Below are positions 1 through 11,839 of a stretch of DNA of 64,000 nt, piece by piece. The notes below the pieces were generated by a model. The model searched no databases. It saw nothing but the letters and a program-made list of their open reading frames with translations, and had not been told where the DNA came from. A program made the translations under genes and the position numbers. Within the stretch, counting starts at the first letter, position 1; each line of letters begins with the position of its first letter. Origin of the DNA: Erpobdella octoculata (taxonomy: Eukaryota; Annelida; Clitellata; Hirudinida; Erpobdellidae); NCBI GenBank assembly GCA_963978895.1, contig OZ022246.1:20870359-20934358 (forward strand), given 5' to 3'.

Positions 1-3000
1 GGGTACCTTTCTCTTCCAACATTCAATATCAAATTACTCAGCAACTTCAACAGCCAGCTTCGAACGTGGTGCTCAATCATAATGTCGCTGCAACGAGTAA
101 CTTCAATTGCAATAGACACTGGAAAGAAAGCTTCACCAACAACATACAGTCGAATTTACAAGGAAAACCGCAATACTATTACGCTGGTCGACCCCAGCCT
201 TATTTCCCATACGAAATGTATCCGTGTCAAATGAACATGCCGCAATTGCAAAATCTAACGAACTTCACCGAAAACCGAAACAACTACCCGCATTCTAGCC
301 GGTTTAACAAAAACCGGATAAATTCAATGAATTCATACGGCGTTCCGAATGAAAAGGTTGATTTTCCTCTCAGAAACGCAGTTCAACGTCCTTTTCAACA
401 AACGAAAACTTCCGGTCACGTGACTCATTCAAACAAAAGTTCACTTCCAAAAGACATTTCAAATCAATTTCATCCAACTCTGAATGTATGTAACTATTTT
501 ATTACTGTCCTTTAACTAATGAGTTTCTCGCTTTTAATCTGATTATAATTATTTGAAGTTGCATTAGGTGTGTCAGTTTATGGCAAAACTATTTTGTAAT
601 CAATGAATAAATACTTATTTATGAAAATTTTAAATTCAGAAGCGTGGGAATGAAACAAGAATAAAGGAAGCAGCGAGTACCGTGAAAAAAGGTAAATATT
701 AAACATTACTAATGTTACATTAGTAGAATCTATTGACATTTTTCGATCATTAATTATAGTATAAGCCTAGCGTTTTTTGGATATAGCCAAATAATTTCTT
801 CAATGTTTATAACAAGCATGTTGAAAGCCGCAATAAAAAGTTTGTATGTTTGAAAAAAATCTCAAATTGCTAAAAATAGTTTTGACAGAACAACAATAAA
901 TTTTTTATGCAAATTTACAAATAACTTGAAATAACCCAATAACCCAATGACTCGAACAGATAAGATAGCTTATTTATATTGTTTTGACTTCTCTTCTCCT
1001 TTTCAATGCAATTCAATTAATCAATCCGACAGTTTATTTGTTTATCTTGGAATAATGATCTAGAGAAGAAATCATCTTAATCGCGACGACGCCATTTCAC
1101 TGGCATAATTTGTCAACCTTATTTCCTTGTAAAGCTCAATTATTCAGTTGGCAAACTAAAATATAATTTTAAATAATTTTATTAAACCATGTTGACATTC
1201 TCATTATCTCGTCTGTCTGTTGACCGATTCACTCTCTTAAAGAAACCAGACTTTCTCCCATTTTAATTCATTAATTTCTTCTTTTATTTTCCATCCTCCT
1301 ATATATAATGTTTCTTTCATGTTTTTAAATACCAACCATGGGTATCAAAAGTTTTTTTTAAATCAACAATGTTACTTGTGTAGATTTAGTGCAAAGTTTT
1401 GGCTATTTAGTTGATATCTATTTCTTATATTTCTTATTAACAAAAGTTTAAGTTCTAGTTTAAATAGTTAATTTAACATGTAAGTTTTTCGTCTGTTTAT
1501 TTTAATTAAAGTAATGACATTTTGTTTAATAATTATTTTAACTTTTCAACGTTACGCTAATTGTTGTAAAATCTGTTAATCTGCTTGATTTCTCTTTGCC
1601 AAAAATCAATGAATTATGATTTACATTTACTTCATTTTTGTATCAATATATACGTTTTTTTTGTATTAATATATAAGTAAGACACTATTTAAATTATAGC
1701 CATAAACAAAACTGAGTCAGTTTGTGAAGATAGTGCTTATAAGTGTACATATAAGAAATCAGTTGACAAATTAAATGGAGCAGCAAAAAACGTTAATTAT
1801 TGAAACGGCTCAGTCTTATGATTAAGTGCAAACGAATGTTTTCCAGTTAAATAATTTTCAAATAAATTGAAATTGAAATTCAACTGAAATGTGAGTACTA
1901 GTGAGTAGACAGACATATTCTTGAAAGTAAGCCAGCAAATCACAGTCGCTGTTGATTTATTAATAAATACTAAATAGCCTCAGTACCGAACTGAACTCCG
2001 TGAACTCCGTGAAATTCGAATGAAATACCACAAATTCCAGACTATGAAGAAATAGAAGAAAAAAGTCTGTAAGAGATTTTCAGAATCTGTGTTTTTTTTT
2101 CAATTAAATTATCCAGATTTCGGATTCTGCACTATAATGCGCAAGACTGATAAAAAAACTATCAGGAAAACTCGTACGTCATCAATCAACCAATCAATTT
2201 ATCAATCAATCAATTAATCAATCAATCAATTAATTCATTATAAAGAGCACGGCGTTCAAATTGTTCTTAATAAAAATCTTCTCGCCTCCACGCTGTAATA
2301 TAACCTAATTAAACCACTGTTTATTTTCTAGACTATTGTTAATCATTAATAATTAATAGTAACGGTTTTTTTGTTGTTTTAATACACTTATTACGCAACC
2401 TCGTCTTCATATCGTTGTAAAAAAGCACATTGTCTTTGAGCGTAGCAATATAATAGACATTATAGAAACTCGATTTGTTGATTTTAAAGTATCTATATTA
2501 TAGTAGCCCACGTCACTCACTCTCTGATTCTGTCACGCTTACGTAATTAATCGTATAAACGATATCGATGTGCACGTAAGAACTAATGCGGGCAGGCGTG
2601 TAATACAAGTTATTATGCAATTGTACCTATATACATTCTCAGTCCTAGAGATCAAAAGAAGTGGCGCTGCAATCGAAAAATATTATATAATGAGATTTAA
2701 AAAAATCTCAGAAGCAAGGACCACTTCTCAACGATGGCCGTCAATTCACAAGAAATGTCGTGTATACTGAAATTCTTTAATAACTAATTATTGCACTCCT
2801 TTGCCATCCTTTGAATTTATATGAAATACGTTATTAATTTGAAAATTTAAACACAATAAAAAATTTCATTGAACATGCTTATATATACAATAAAAAAAAT
2901 TTTGTGGTTATCAAATGTCATTACGTTTTTGTTGACTATTTTTTATAAAATGTATCCAAAGTACATCGTAATTTTAAAACATCCGTCCTTGGGACGGGCA

Positions 3001-4620
3001 AAACCACTAGTTTTTTTTTATATTTTCTTCCAGTTAGAAACGATCCCGCCTGCCAAATTGCAGAGAATAATTTCAGGTCTGACGTTCAGTTTTCATGGAA
3101 AAATTTTCTGTCCGGTGGGACATCCAATTCAAGTACATCCAATTCAAGTACATTCAATACAAGTACATTCAATACAAGTACATCCAATTCAAGTACATTC
3201 AATACAAGTACATTCAACAGAAGTACATTCAATACAAGTACATCCAATACAAGTATATTCAATTCAAGTACATTCAATAGAAGTACATTCAATTCAAGTA
3301 CATCTAATGCAAGTACATCCAATGCAAATACATCCAATGCAAGTACATCCAATGCAAGTTTTCCAGACTTGAACGTACGTTTTATTTAATTTTTTTGTTT
3401 AATAGTATTTGCTTCACTTAATTGACGGTGTCGAATTTGCACGATAGCAAAATCGCCATCTTATTTCTGCACAAATAAGTTAGCAGCTTCGCCTTGTTCG
3501 GTCCACTGAGGACAGGGAATGGTGCCAATACAGATAAAACTTGCACGCGCAGCTGTTGAATTGATGAAACTCTCTTTTGTTTATCCGTTGAGCACGAACA
3601 GCTTTTGACACCTCTGCACATAGATGCGCTCAATTACACAAATATATACTAGTTTCAAGTTTATATTATAAATTCGATTGTTTTGTTCTTATTTTTACCT
3701 TTTATAACTCTATAGTTTAAATGAATATGTATGAAGATATACATTCTATATATCATAGCATGTCAACTTTTGACTTCCTGCTCGCCATGACAAAAGTCCA
3801 ATATGACAAAGGCCCGCTATAACACAAAATTTGTCGCTATGTCAAAGAGCCGCTATGGCAAAATTTCGTCACACCAACAAAAAAATTTTTAATGTTTAAA
3901 AACTTTTATAATAACTTTTATTAAATCTCTCTCCGTATAAAAATTTCTTTACAATGCAAAACCATGATTGCGTATTCTTATCATAATGGACCCAATGGCG
4001 AGCCATCAACAAACTTGTGTATCTAAAGTTTAACTCTATGTTTATCAACTATCTCTTATAAAACTTTTTAAAACCAATCTGGTAGGTTTAATAACGCGAT
4101 AACAATAAATTATCGCTTCCTTCTCTTGCTATTCTCCACCACTGTCGTTTATATTAAATTTTAAACAGATTTAAACACAAAATTCCAGAAACGACCAGGA
4201 ACGAATAAAACAAAACGAATTCCAGGAAATGCTCATCTCTTAGAAAAAAGTTGGTGAAAATTATTTTTGTTCGGGTTTAGTTCTGAAGTTATAAATTCTT
4301 TAAAATATGACCAACTTTTTATCGCGCGTATTTTTTTATATTTAATTATCAACACGATTTTTATGACAAATTTTCTTGTTTTATTACTAAATATTAAACT
4401 AAATCTACCATTAGGACAGAGTACTGACGACACCATCTCAACATCGTTGTCATGTCAGACCTGCGATCTGATATTCCCTACAGAGGAGGATTACATTACG
4501 CACTTGAGTATGAAGTCATTATCCTGTGAACGGTGTGGGGCGCAGTTCAGTCAGTCTGTCCCGTTTCTCAATCATATCGTTAAATGCTACACGCCCGTTG
4601 TTTTTTCCGGGTCGCGCTGA
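1..4620 (+). CDS. 3' part of an unrecognised gene: Gln/Asn-rich, Ser/Thr/Asn repeat, C-terminal zinc-finger-like motifs
   Basis: Proposed exons are 1-485 (open to the window edge), 640-691, 3064-3374, 4189-4249 and 4415-4620. All phases agree (0, 1, 0, 1) and the junctions carry GT and AG. The first exon is rich in Gln, Asn, Pro and Tyr and has no recognised fold. Exon 3064-3374 encodes a 5-residue repeat of the type S-T-[SF]-N-[STAR], which could be O- or N-glycosylated or disordered. Exon 4189-4249 is basic (KRPGTNKTKR). The last exon holds CQTC...H and CERC-x12-H-x3-C, a CCHC zinc-finger pattern, and stops at 4618-4620. An AATAAA lies at 4839-4844. The 5' end is outside the window. The zinc motifs suggest a nuclear DNA- or RNA-binding protein, which is inference. 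The donor at 4250 (GTTGGT) is weak, so that join is the least certain. Confidence 0.5.
1700..1803 (+). other. possible alternative last exon of the left-edge gene
   Basis: After an AG at 1698-1699 the frame entering in phase 1 from exon 640-691 stays open for 34 codons (residues INKTESVCEDSAY at the start) and stops at 1801. It would give a shorter isoform without the Ser/Thr/Asn repeat and zinc motifs. A frame of this length can be open by chance, so this is only a candidate. Confidence 0.25.
3117..3360 (+). repeat. 15-bp coding minisatellite
   Basis: About 16 units of a 15-bp motif of the form ACATYCAATWCAAGT run without a length change, so every reading frame keeps its phase. In the frame joined to the flanking exons each unit gives five Ser/Thr/Asn-rich residues. 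The minus frame and the two other plus frames are also open, which is a property of the repeat and not evidence of other genes. Confidence 0.85.
3770..3890 (+). repeat. degenerate short tandem motif (ctatgacaaa.gcccgctat type)
   Basis: Four to five imperfect copies of a roughly 20-bp motif containing GCTATG-CAAAG or a close variant lie in an intron of the left-edge gene. It resembles in style, but not in sequence, the short-motif arrays at 32303-32476 and 46271-46680. Confidence 0.45.
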
Positions 4621-4859
4621 GCCAATACTCCTACATTCCTGAACTAGATGAATCATCGGCAATTCCTCCGTGTGTGAAAATTTGACCGAAGTTATTTGAG
4701 AATCTTTTCCAAATTTTCTGTTTCATGAATTTATTTGATTTTCACAACTGTATGGTGCTAATCTTTTCTTTTCTTTTTTATACTTCATAATTGTTTTAAT
4801 TTTCTTAGTCTTGCATTAATAGTGTGACAAAATGTGCAATAAAATCTTATTTTTAAATA

Positions 4860-6620
4860 AAAATAGTTTCTGTAAAATTATTATATGTTACGTTTTTTAA
4901 TGCTTTTATTTGTCTGGATATCCATGGGATGTCCGAACGTTTTGATATTTGGAAGATCATTATAAAATTAACCTACTTCAAAAGTTATAGTTTAATTACG
5001 AAAATTAAATTTGATAAGTAAAATATTATTAAAAAATAAACTAACGACGACAAAAACTTTCATCGTCATAGCTACTATAAGCATCTTTTGTTTACTATTG
5101 GGCGAGGTAATATTTTTATAATACGATGCCGCCATGAAATTTTATAACTGTCTTAAAAGCATGTTTTTAATTAATTTAAACTTGTTTGAACTAGACTAAC
5201 TAGAGCAGGTCATTATTTAGAAAGACAATAAATAGTTTAATTCAGACTCCTGCTGTAGTTAAGTGTAGTAGATTTGTAGATGTTTACATTACAACATCAC
5301 AACAAAGATGTAAAGAGACAAGTTATTTGAATAGAATAGCGATTGGACAGCACATGTTATTCTAAAAATATATAACGGCTTGCCTTAGTACCAGAGTATA
5401 TAATAAATTAAGAAAGACGCATCACATAGGAAAGATGATTATAGAGTGCCTTTGAATTTATGAAAGGCGCTATATAGGTTAATTTGATTAATTGATTTAT
5501 TAACTAGGTTGAATAAAAGAAGAATATCTAGATCAATTGTGGGTCAATTACGGCCCGAACATGAGTGAGTGAGTGAATGAACGAACGAACGAAGGAAATG
5601 GCTGAGGAGAGACAAAGACCATATCTGGCAAAGCTAATGAGAAAGCAATCTGTTCGCATCATTTAGAAAGATTTCAAAGGGCTTGATCTAAACTCATGGA
5701 GTTCAATTTTTACGCCTCGCAATGATTAAAAAATTAATTGCTCACAGTAATTTCTTTTATGTATTTTGTGTTCTGAAAACATGCATGAATATATAACATT
5801 TCCCTAATTTTTGTTTTAATTTTTAATTCTAATGACCGGGAGGGGGTGTCAAAGATACTTTTTCAAAAAATATTCCAAGGAAGCCCTCTTCGGAATCAGG
5901 GAGGTCCACTTCAAAATCAGGAAGTCCCTGCTCTGAAGTTCCGCACTGTAAGTAGCTAATCTCATCTGTTTATAATTTAAAAATGCTATCCATTTAATAG
6001 AACCTGGTCCGCCCACCACTGACAACGAAGTATGCAGCTTGCGACACGGAATAAGATAAGACAATCGGATATTATTCAGTTCGTATTCTAATGTTTATTT
6101 CAACGAATTTTGACTTTAACGAAAACAAATGGCATAATACATTTTCTCCATGTGTTATATTTTTTTTCTCCCAATTTTGATTTTTATGGCGTTTACAGCG
6201 CCATTCAAAGCACGGCTGCACAGTGTAGACGTTCCTACATCTATTATTTTATTATAGTATAATACTTAAAAAGTCGTAAAAAGTCATGACAATAGAGAGC
6301 TTGGCTGATATAGAATAAAGAAATATACTGGTTCTGAAATGATTGTTCACAAGTACTATAAACGTGTTATTTTATTTCTTTCATACAATTTTTTCTGTTA
6401 TTAAAATAAAATAAATCAAAGTCACAAAATTAAATCTTATTCAGTTTTCCTACGGAGAAGAAACTGAGTAAAAATATTAATTAACACTGAACAGAAATTG
6501 CTTGGTTTAGCAATTACAACACAAATAATTGCATTAAAGTAAGCTAATTTTAAAAAAACATAAAGCCATAAAAGAAAATTAAAAAAAAATCCTGAAATTG
6601 TTTCAGCATTTAAATTTCTT
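4860..6620. other. gene-free stretch with a LINE-like 3' tail and microsatellite
   Basis: No convincing exon was seen. At about 5430-5500 the text GAAAGGCGCTATATAGG followed by TTGATTAATTGATT resembles the 3' end of an L2/CR1-type LINE with its short tandem tail. A (GAGT)/(GAAC)n microsatellite lies at 5563-5597. The short open frames here show no codon or family signal. Confidence 0.4.
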
Positions 6621-6624
6621 AAAT

Positions 6625-7345
6625 ATTTAGTTAGAGGTAGTTATCCATTGTGTGGTCAATATCCAAATGCTACTTAACAAGGTGGAATGCATAGAGTATC
6701 ATGTGATATTAGTCTTCTACCTGGTAGATAGATTGTAGGACATTTCTCCCCCTGATAGACCGTAGGACATTTCCCCCCTCAGACATTCCCCCCTCCAGGG
6801 TAGGACATTTCCCCTCCCCCTGTTGCAAGATTTTTTCCCTGATATGACGTTTTCTCTGACAGATGAAAGTAAATAAAATAATGTAGTAGTATGAATTTGT
6901 GGTTTTGCAAGAGTTTCTTCCATGTTAAGGTGCAGCAGCTGAAGCTGTCAAATGCTTATAAAGATTAAAATCGCGTGAAGCATTTTTGGGGAATGTTGGA
7001 TGCCCTGGCTTAGAGAATATCCTCCAGAAAGGTTAGTAATCTGGTGGAGGGATGAATACTTGGAACCCTAACTCTAACCTTTACCCCAACCCTTATCCTA
7101 ACCCTTATCCTTATCCTTATCCTTATCCTAAATCTTTTAAAATGTTTTTTTTTGTTAAAAAAAGTGCACTCTAACTCTACCCGGGAAAAATGTCCTACAC
7201 CGGGGGAAAAGGTCCGGGGGGAATGTCCGGGAGGGGGGGGGGGAGAAATGTCCGTTCACCGGTAGATATCTAATTGCTCAACAACTTGAACATGAAGCAT
7301 GATATATTTCTCTTTGTGAAATTAAAACAAATTCAGTTTTAAGTC
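6625..7345 (+). pseudogene. F-type lectin exon 3 remnant split by an inserted element
   Basis: The left piece (to about 6730) reads RGSYPLCGQYPN, then a stop, then HRVSCDI, which matches exon 3 of the lectin genes downstream. The right piece (from 7261) resumes with GRYLIAQQL and LCEIK, again as in exon 3. A 530-bp element sits between them. Stops and frame changes mean it is dead. No signal-peptide or PAN exon was found with it. Confidence 0.75.
6731..7260. mobile_element. non-autonomous inverted-repeat element with 8-bp target duplication
   Basis: The element is bounded by identical copies of GGTAGATA (6723-6730 and 7261-7268), a target-site duplication. The left end reads GATTGTAGGACATTTCTCCC and the right end, reversed, GGTGAACGGACATTTCTCCC. 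Just inside both ends the motif GGACATTTCCCC is repeated several times. Internal sequence includes TTATCC/TAACCC-type short repeats. There is no transposase. An 8-bp duplication fits hAT-like and some other cut-and-paste families, but the family is not identified. Confidence 0.7.
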
Positions 7346-7729
7346 AATGCTGTTGAAGTTCTTATAATTTAATTGTAGACAGTTCAAAAGTTCATATTTA
7401 AAAAATTAATTTTCAATAAAGGTGGATGATCAATCAATACCAAAGCAGATTTTGTTTAAAACCAACAATGAGCATTATTTTTTCGCGCTGTTTTCCGAAT
7501 AATTTGGTTGTGATACTAAAGTTGTGGTTTTTACCATGTAAGTTCAAAGAATGTCCTCCTATTTTGCCGAAGATTTTGTCAGCCCTTATTTTTTAGGAGT
7601 ATAATTTATCTGTCTGTAAAATCATTCCACTCAATATTTCACTCACCCATTCTAGCACTTGGCATTGCATTTAATGTCTGCGAAGGAGTATCGATTGAAT
7701 TTCGGCATTAATTACGATTAAGAAAACAA

Positions 7730-8100
7730 TTAAAGTTATTTCAAAACAAATATATCGGTGAAATCGTTTTCATTAATGAAAAAAGACCAAGCAGATAAAA
7801 GACAAATTTATGAAGAGAATTATTCGCATTATCTTCCGTTTCGCTTCATTGAGCGTGTCGAACGAGTCACCCGGGATGAAGATGAGGTTAGTAACAGTAA
7901 GTCAGATAGGATGCTAATTCAAAGTTAATTACCGAATCCATCTACATCACTAGAAAATGGCAGCGCTTAACGGTATGGTGGAATGGCATTTAACAGTACA
8001 GAAAATTTATGCTATAGCAGATTTGTTGTCTTAAAAGGTTTATTCGATTTATGAGACATGCAGAAATTGAAAAAAAGCACTTCCTGGAAAAATAACATCA
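7730..8100 (+). repeat. upstream flank of lectin gene A, present again inverted at 11160-11460
   Basis: The block around AGAGAATTATTCGCATTAT, CTTCATTGAGCGTGTCGAACG and GAAAATTTATGCTATAGCAG recurs on the opposite strand at 11160-11460 with modest divergence. Here it lies 400-780 bp before the start codon of lectin gene A. It may be a duplicated promoter flank or a short transposon; no terminal repeats were recognised. Confidence 0.65.
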
Positions 8101-8227
8101 ATCAAGTAGATACAATACAATGTAAAATTAAAAATCATGTGAAATCAATAGGTTATTATTTCTAATAAGACCAAAAGAAATATCTTTTGGCACTAAAAGA
8201 AAGCCTGGTTTCCATTAGATTATTTTG

Positions 8228-8250
8228 CATTAGACGTTCATTGATTGAAT
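8228..8250 (+). promoter_or_regulatory. conserved upstream box of lectin gene A
   Basis: The sequence CATTAGACGTTC-RT-Y-GATTGAAT is shared with the flank of lectin gene E (39155-39177) and, less exactly, gene C (24499-24517), at 238-364 bp before each start codon. Its conservation in neutral-looking AT-rich flanks suggests a regulatory site or simply shared ancestry. The binding factor is unknown. Confidence 0.4.
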
Positions 8251-8505
8251 CTTCTGCAGCTAAAATTGAATTGCAAGATACTATACACTAAAACAACATA
8301 TATATCCGATAGATACGTTAGTGTTCCGTCGGAAATTTGTGTTCTGAATCTTTCATTTTCAAATTAAGTTTTGTTTTTTTACTGATATAAGTTATAAATT
8401 CATTTCAAAGTAGTTTTAGTTCTTAATTTAAACAGTATTTCGAACAACTAAAAATACTTTTTCCAGGTTTTAAATATATTTGAAAAAAAAAACCAGAAAT
8501 TTGAC

Positions 8506-9570
8506 ATGATGATTTGGATATTTTTGATTTTATTAACAACACGAGGTAAAACATATTTCAGCTCAAAAATTAGTTAATAAAAATAGTAATGTGTTATAAT
8601 CTATAAGGACAAGGAAGCACCAATGTTCTTTTAAGGAAACCTGCTACACAAAGTTCTACATTCTACACCCATACTGCTAACTTGGCAGTTGATGGAAACC
8701 ATAATCCAGAATTAGCTGGTGGAAGTTGTGCACACATATTCGATTTGTTAACGCAGGAAAACTGGTTTGTCGTGGACATGCAAGATGATTACTTAATTAA
8801 CTACGTGGACGTCTGGAACAGAAATATGTGTGGTAAAAAGTTTTATAAAAAATCTAAATGAATCAGTTGTGATTTGTTTTCAAAATATTTCTAATTACTT
8901 TTTTCAGAAAATAGATTGGATTATTTTATCATTGGATTAACCTATCAAAATTATTTTCCAAGTGGTTCCAATATTATCAGAGGCAGTTATCCATTGTGTG
9001 GTCAGTATCCAAGCAGAGCAAAATTAAGTGCTCGTCACAGAGTATACTGCGATACTGGCATTCCAGCTTACAGATATCTTATTGTTCAACAACCTTATAA
9101 CGGAACAGGATCCTTAACTATTTGTGAAATTGAAGCTTTTCCTGTTCAAGGCATGTTTGTACACTAAATGCTTTTAAACAAATAAGCCGTTAAAACTAGT
9201 TTTTTTTTCACAAATCTCTTATGTCTCTAAATTTATAAATCATAATTTATAAATTTTTCGTCTTTCTTATATTGAGATAGTGTTTTGTTAGTTTTTTTAA
9301 ACGTATTTAAAAAAATTATTAGATACCATTTGGACAATTTTACAAAACAACAAACTGGCCAACAACACAATTGTTGCAACAACATGTCGAAGTGAACAGG
9401 AATGCATAACCAAATGTTTTCGTCTTCTTCAATGTAGATCTGTCAGTGTTGAGAAAATAAATTCAAGAAGTAAAACTTGCATCCTCCACGATGCCCCATC
9501 AGCATATGTTAATCAACCATCATATGTTAATGATGCAAACTGGAATGTTTGGTTGAAGGTCAACATTTAA
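8506..9570 (+). CDS. lectin gene A: secreted F-type lectin + PAN/apple protein
   Basis: Exons are 8506-8545, 8608-8832, 8908-9150 and 9323-9570 (251 aa, all introns phase 1). Exon 1 encodes a signal peptide (MMIWIFLILLTT). Exons 2 and 3 encode one F-type lectin (fucolectin/FTP) domain: NVLLRKPATQSS, LAVDGN, GSCAH, VVDMQ, VWNRN, ICEIEAF. Exon 4 encodes a PAN/apple domain with Cys in CRSEQECITKC, QCRSVSVE and TCILHD, then stops. In known F-type lectins a His and two Arg bind fucose; His in SCAH and Arg in WNRN and ENR are present. The vicinal Cys pair and the Asp of the R-x-D motif are missing, so sugar specificity is open. Intron 3 starts with GC instead of GT. An AATAAA lies at 9625-9630. A role in innate recognition is inference. 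Confidence 0.85.
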
Positions 9571-11160
9571 TAATCTTTTGTTTACCTGTTGTAAACAAGA
9601 CTAAATTAAAATAAGCTTTTTTCTAATAAAAAGTTGAGTTTATACATCTGATTAAGGCATGTGATGTTATTGCTACATAGTGGAAATACCCTCAATTTTA
9701 ACCCACAGGCGCATAGCGTCCCTTTTTAGGGACATCTTTCAAAATTGAATAAAAAAATTTCTGCGCTTATTAATTTTTTTTATCTATGTATGTCTAGAAA
9801 TAGTTTATCTTCACTGGCATTTTTTAAATTTGTTATCTGCAATTTTGTAGAAGTTTTTTTAGTTGAAAGTTGTCGCTGTGTAATTTTTCGATATTTTAAC
9901 ATATCTGATAACTTTTACATTTTTTCTAAAAATTTAATTCTTCATTTTTGTTGCTTATATGTTATGTCATATAAATATATCAAAATAATGAAAATATTTT
10001 GAGTCATGCATTGGACGGCTAAGTGGTAGAAAATCACAAAATTTGAAGACTTCTAAACGTTCCAATCAAAGCAACATGATCGGAAAACTCAGTTGCCTGA
10101 TTTGGAGCAAAAGAAATCTTCTATGGTTTTTGTGGCCAAAAATAAATAGTTGCTTTACTTAAAAATTAGTTTGCCTTGACGAAAAAAATTAATTGTTTTT
10201 TTGTGGCAATTTATTCACTAGTAGTAAATCACACGAATTTGCTGCTTCAAGTAATTTTGTTTTGGCATGCCAATCACTAACACAAGCCATCCAAAAAACA
10301 TTTTCTTTTTTTTGATAATTATTACGCTCTAAGATATTTCTTAAGATAAAATGAATGTCTACAACTGCAGTGGTCTGCGCTGAAATTTTTGCATTCGATG
10401 CAATTGATTTGCTAGCATATTATTCTTACGTTGTGGCGTGGTACGTTACAATCAAGGAAATCAGTTTTCAGACGTTTCGCCCCCTGGACGATTGTTCCCT
10501 TTTTAGACCAGGGTTGTCCAACCTTCATGCTATTGTGGGCCGCATAAAAAATGTTTAGACTCTTGGCGTGTCAAGCAAATTTTAACACTTGCTATGGCAT
10601 AATTATAATATACCTATGTTATGCCGTAAAAAACTGTTAGAAAGTCTCCTCGTCAACCACGCCTCGTCCAATTTCATTTTAAAATCATCCATCGTTTCTG
10701 CACAAACTACATCATCCGCCAAACAGTTCCATAAGCTGGTCACTCTCAGGGGAAAACTGTATTGGAATACATTACATTAATGAATTGATTTCGACATATT
10801 TTAACAAATTAATAATAAATCTGAAGATCGTGTAACATTCATGACGTCACAATTTATTTGTTTATGTTTCTCAGTTTCTTTATTTATTTACAATACCTGA
10901 TTATCCATTAGGTAGATAAGGCTAGAGCCTTAGGCCCTGGAAAGTACCGGCCCTAAAAATATCGGCCCTGAAAAATATCGGCTTTCATTGATGAAGTTAT
11001 AGCTATAGATATCTGTTTATATATTGATATTCTCGTTCTATAACCGAAAAACTTAATTTGAATATTTTTAGTATTTCTAAATTGAGTGTATTAAAATAAA
11101 AGTGTGTGTTAAAAAACTCGTTTTTTCCTTTACTTGTTTTCAATTTCTACATGTTTCATA
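9571..11160. other. intergenic, hAT-type terminus and short-motif array, no gene seen
   Basis: At 10513 a CAGGGTTGTCCAACC end followed by TGTGGGCCGC looks like a hAT terminal inverted repeat; the matching opposite end is not nearby. At 10930-10990 three copies of a TACCGGCCCT/TATCGGCCCT motif occur. The open frames at 9745, 10355 and 10589 have no family signal. Confidence 0.45.
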
Positions 11161-11460
11161 AATAGAATAAACCTGTTAAGACAACAAATCTGCTATAGCA
11201 TAAATTTTCTTTACTGTTTAATGCCATTTCGCCATACCGTTAGCGCTACCATTTTCTAGTTATGTAGATGGTTTTGTTAACTAACTTTTAATTAGCATCT
11301 TATCTGACTTACTGTTACCTTTTCATCCCAATTGACTCGTTCGACACGCTCAATGAAGCGAAACGGAACATAATGCAAATAATTCTCTTCATAACTTGTC
11401 TTTTATTTGCTTGGTCTACTTTTATTAATAAAAATAATATATTTGTTTTGAAGTGAAATT
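11160..11460 (-). repeat. inverted copy of the gene A upstream block
   Basis: Reverse complement of the block at 7730-8100, including CGTTCGACACGCTCAATGAAG and CTGCTATAGCATAAATTTTC. No lectin exon follows it on the minus strand, so it is an orphan flank left by an inverted duplication or a copy of a short mobile repeat. Confidence 0.6.
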
Positions 11461-11839
11461 GAGGAGTAAAAAACCTAAGCTACGTATAAGAGCGGAAGGA
11501 GTTACAGATAGAAAAAATGGGGTTTGTAAAACTAAATTAAAAAATGAAATAAGATGTTTAAACATTTATTAAAATAAATTTATACTTATCAAGATTAAGT
11601 TTGAGACTTATAGATTTATGATGCTGGAATAGTCTTCCTGATGGGCAGAAATCTTATTTTCGTTGGTGGACAATATTATCAATGTGAGCACCCATGGATG
11701 GGAACTCCTGACATAGAGTGTTGATAGGGATCGGCATTGTATCTTGAATCAAAACGGCAAAACTGCAACTGAAAAAAACAGAGACATTATTACTTTTAAA
11801 ACTTAAAACCTAATTCTGTCACACATTGATGTTAGAAGT

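Noticed and set aside
3086..3352. Leu/Val/Asp-rich frame on the minus strand of the 15-bp repeat
   Set aside because: The repeat is open in several frames; only the plus Ser/Thr/Asn frame joins exons in phase.
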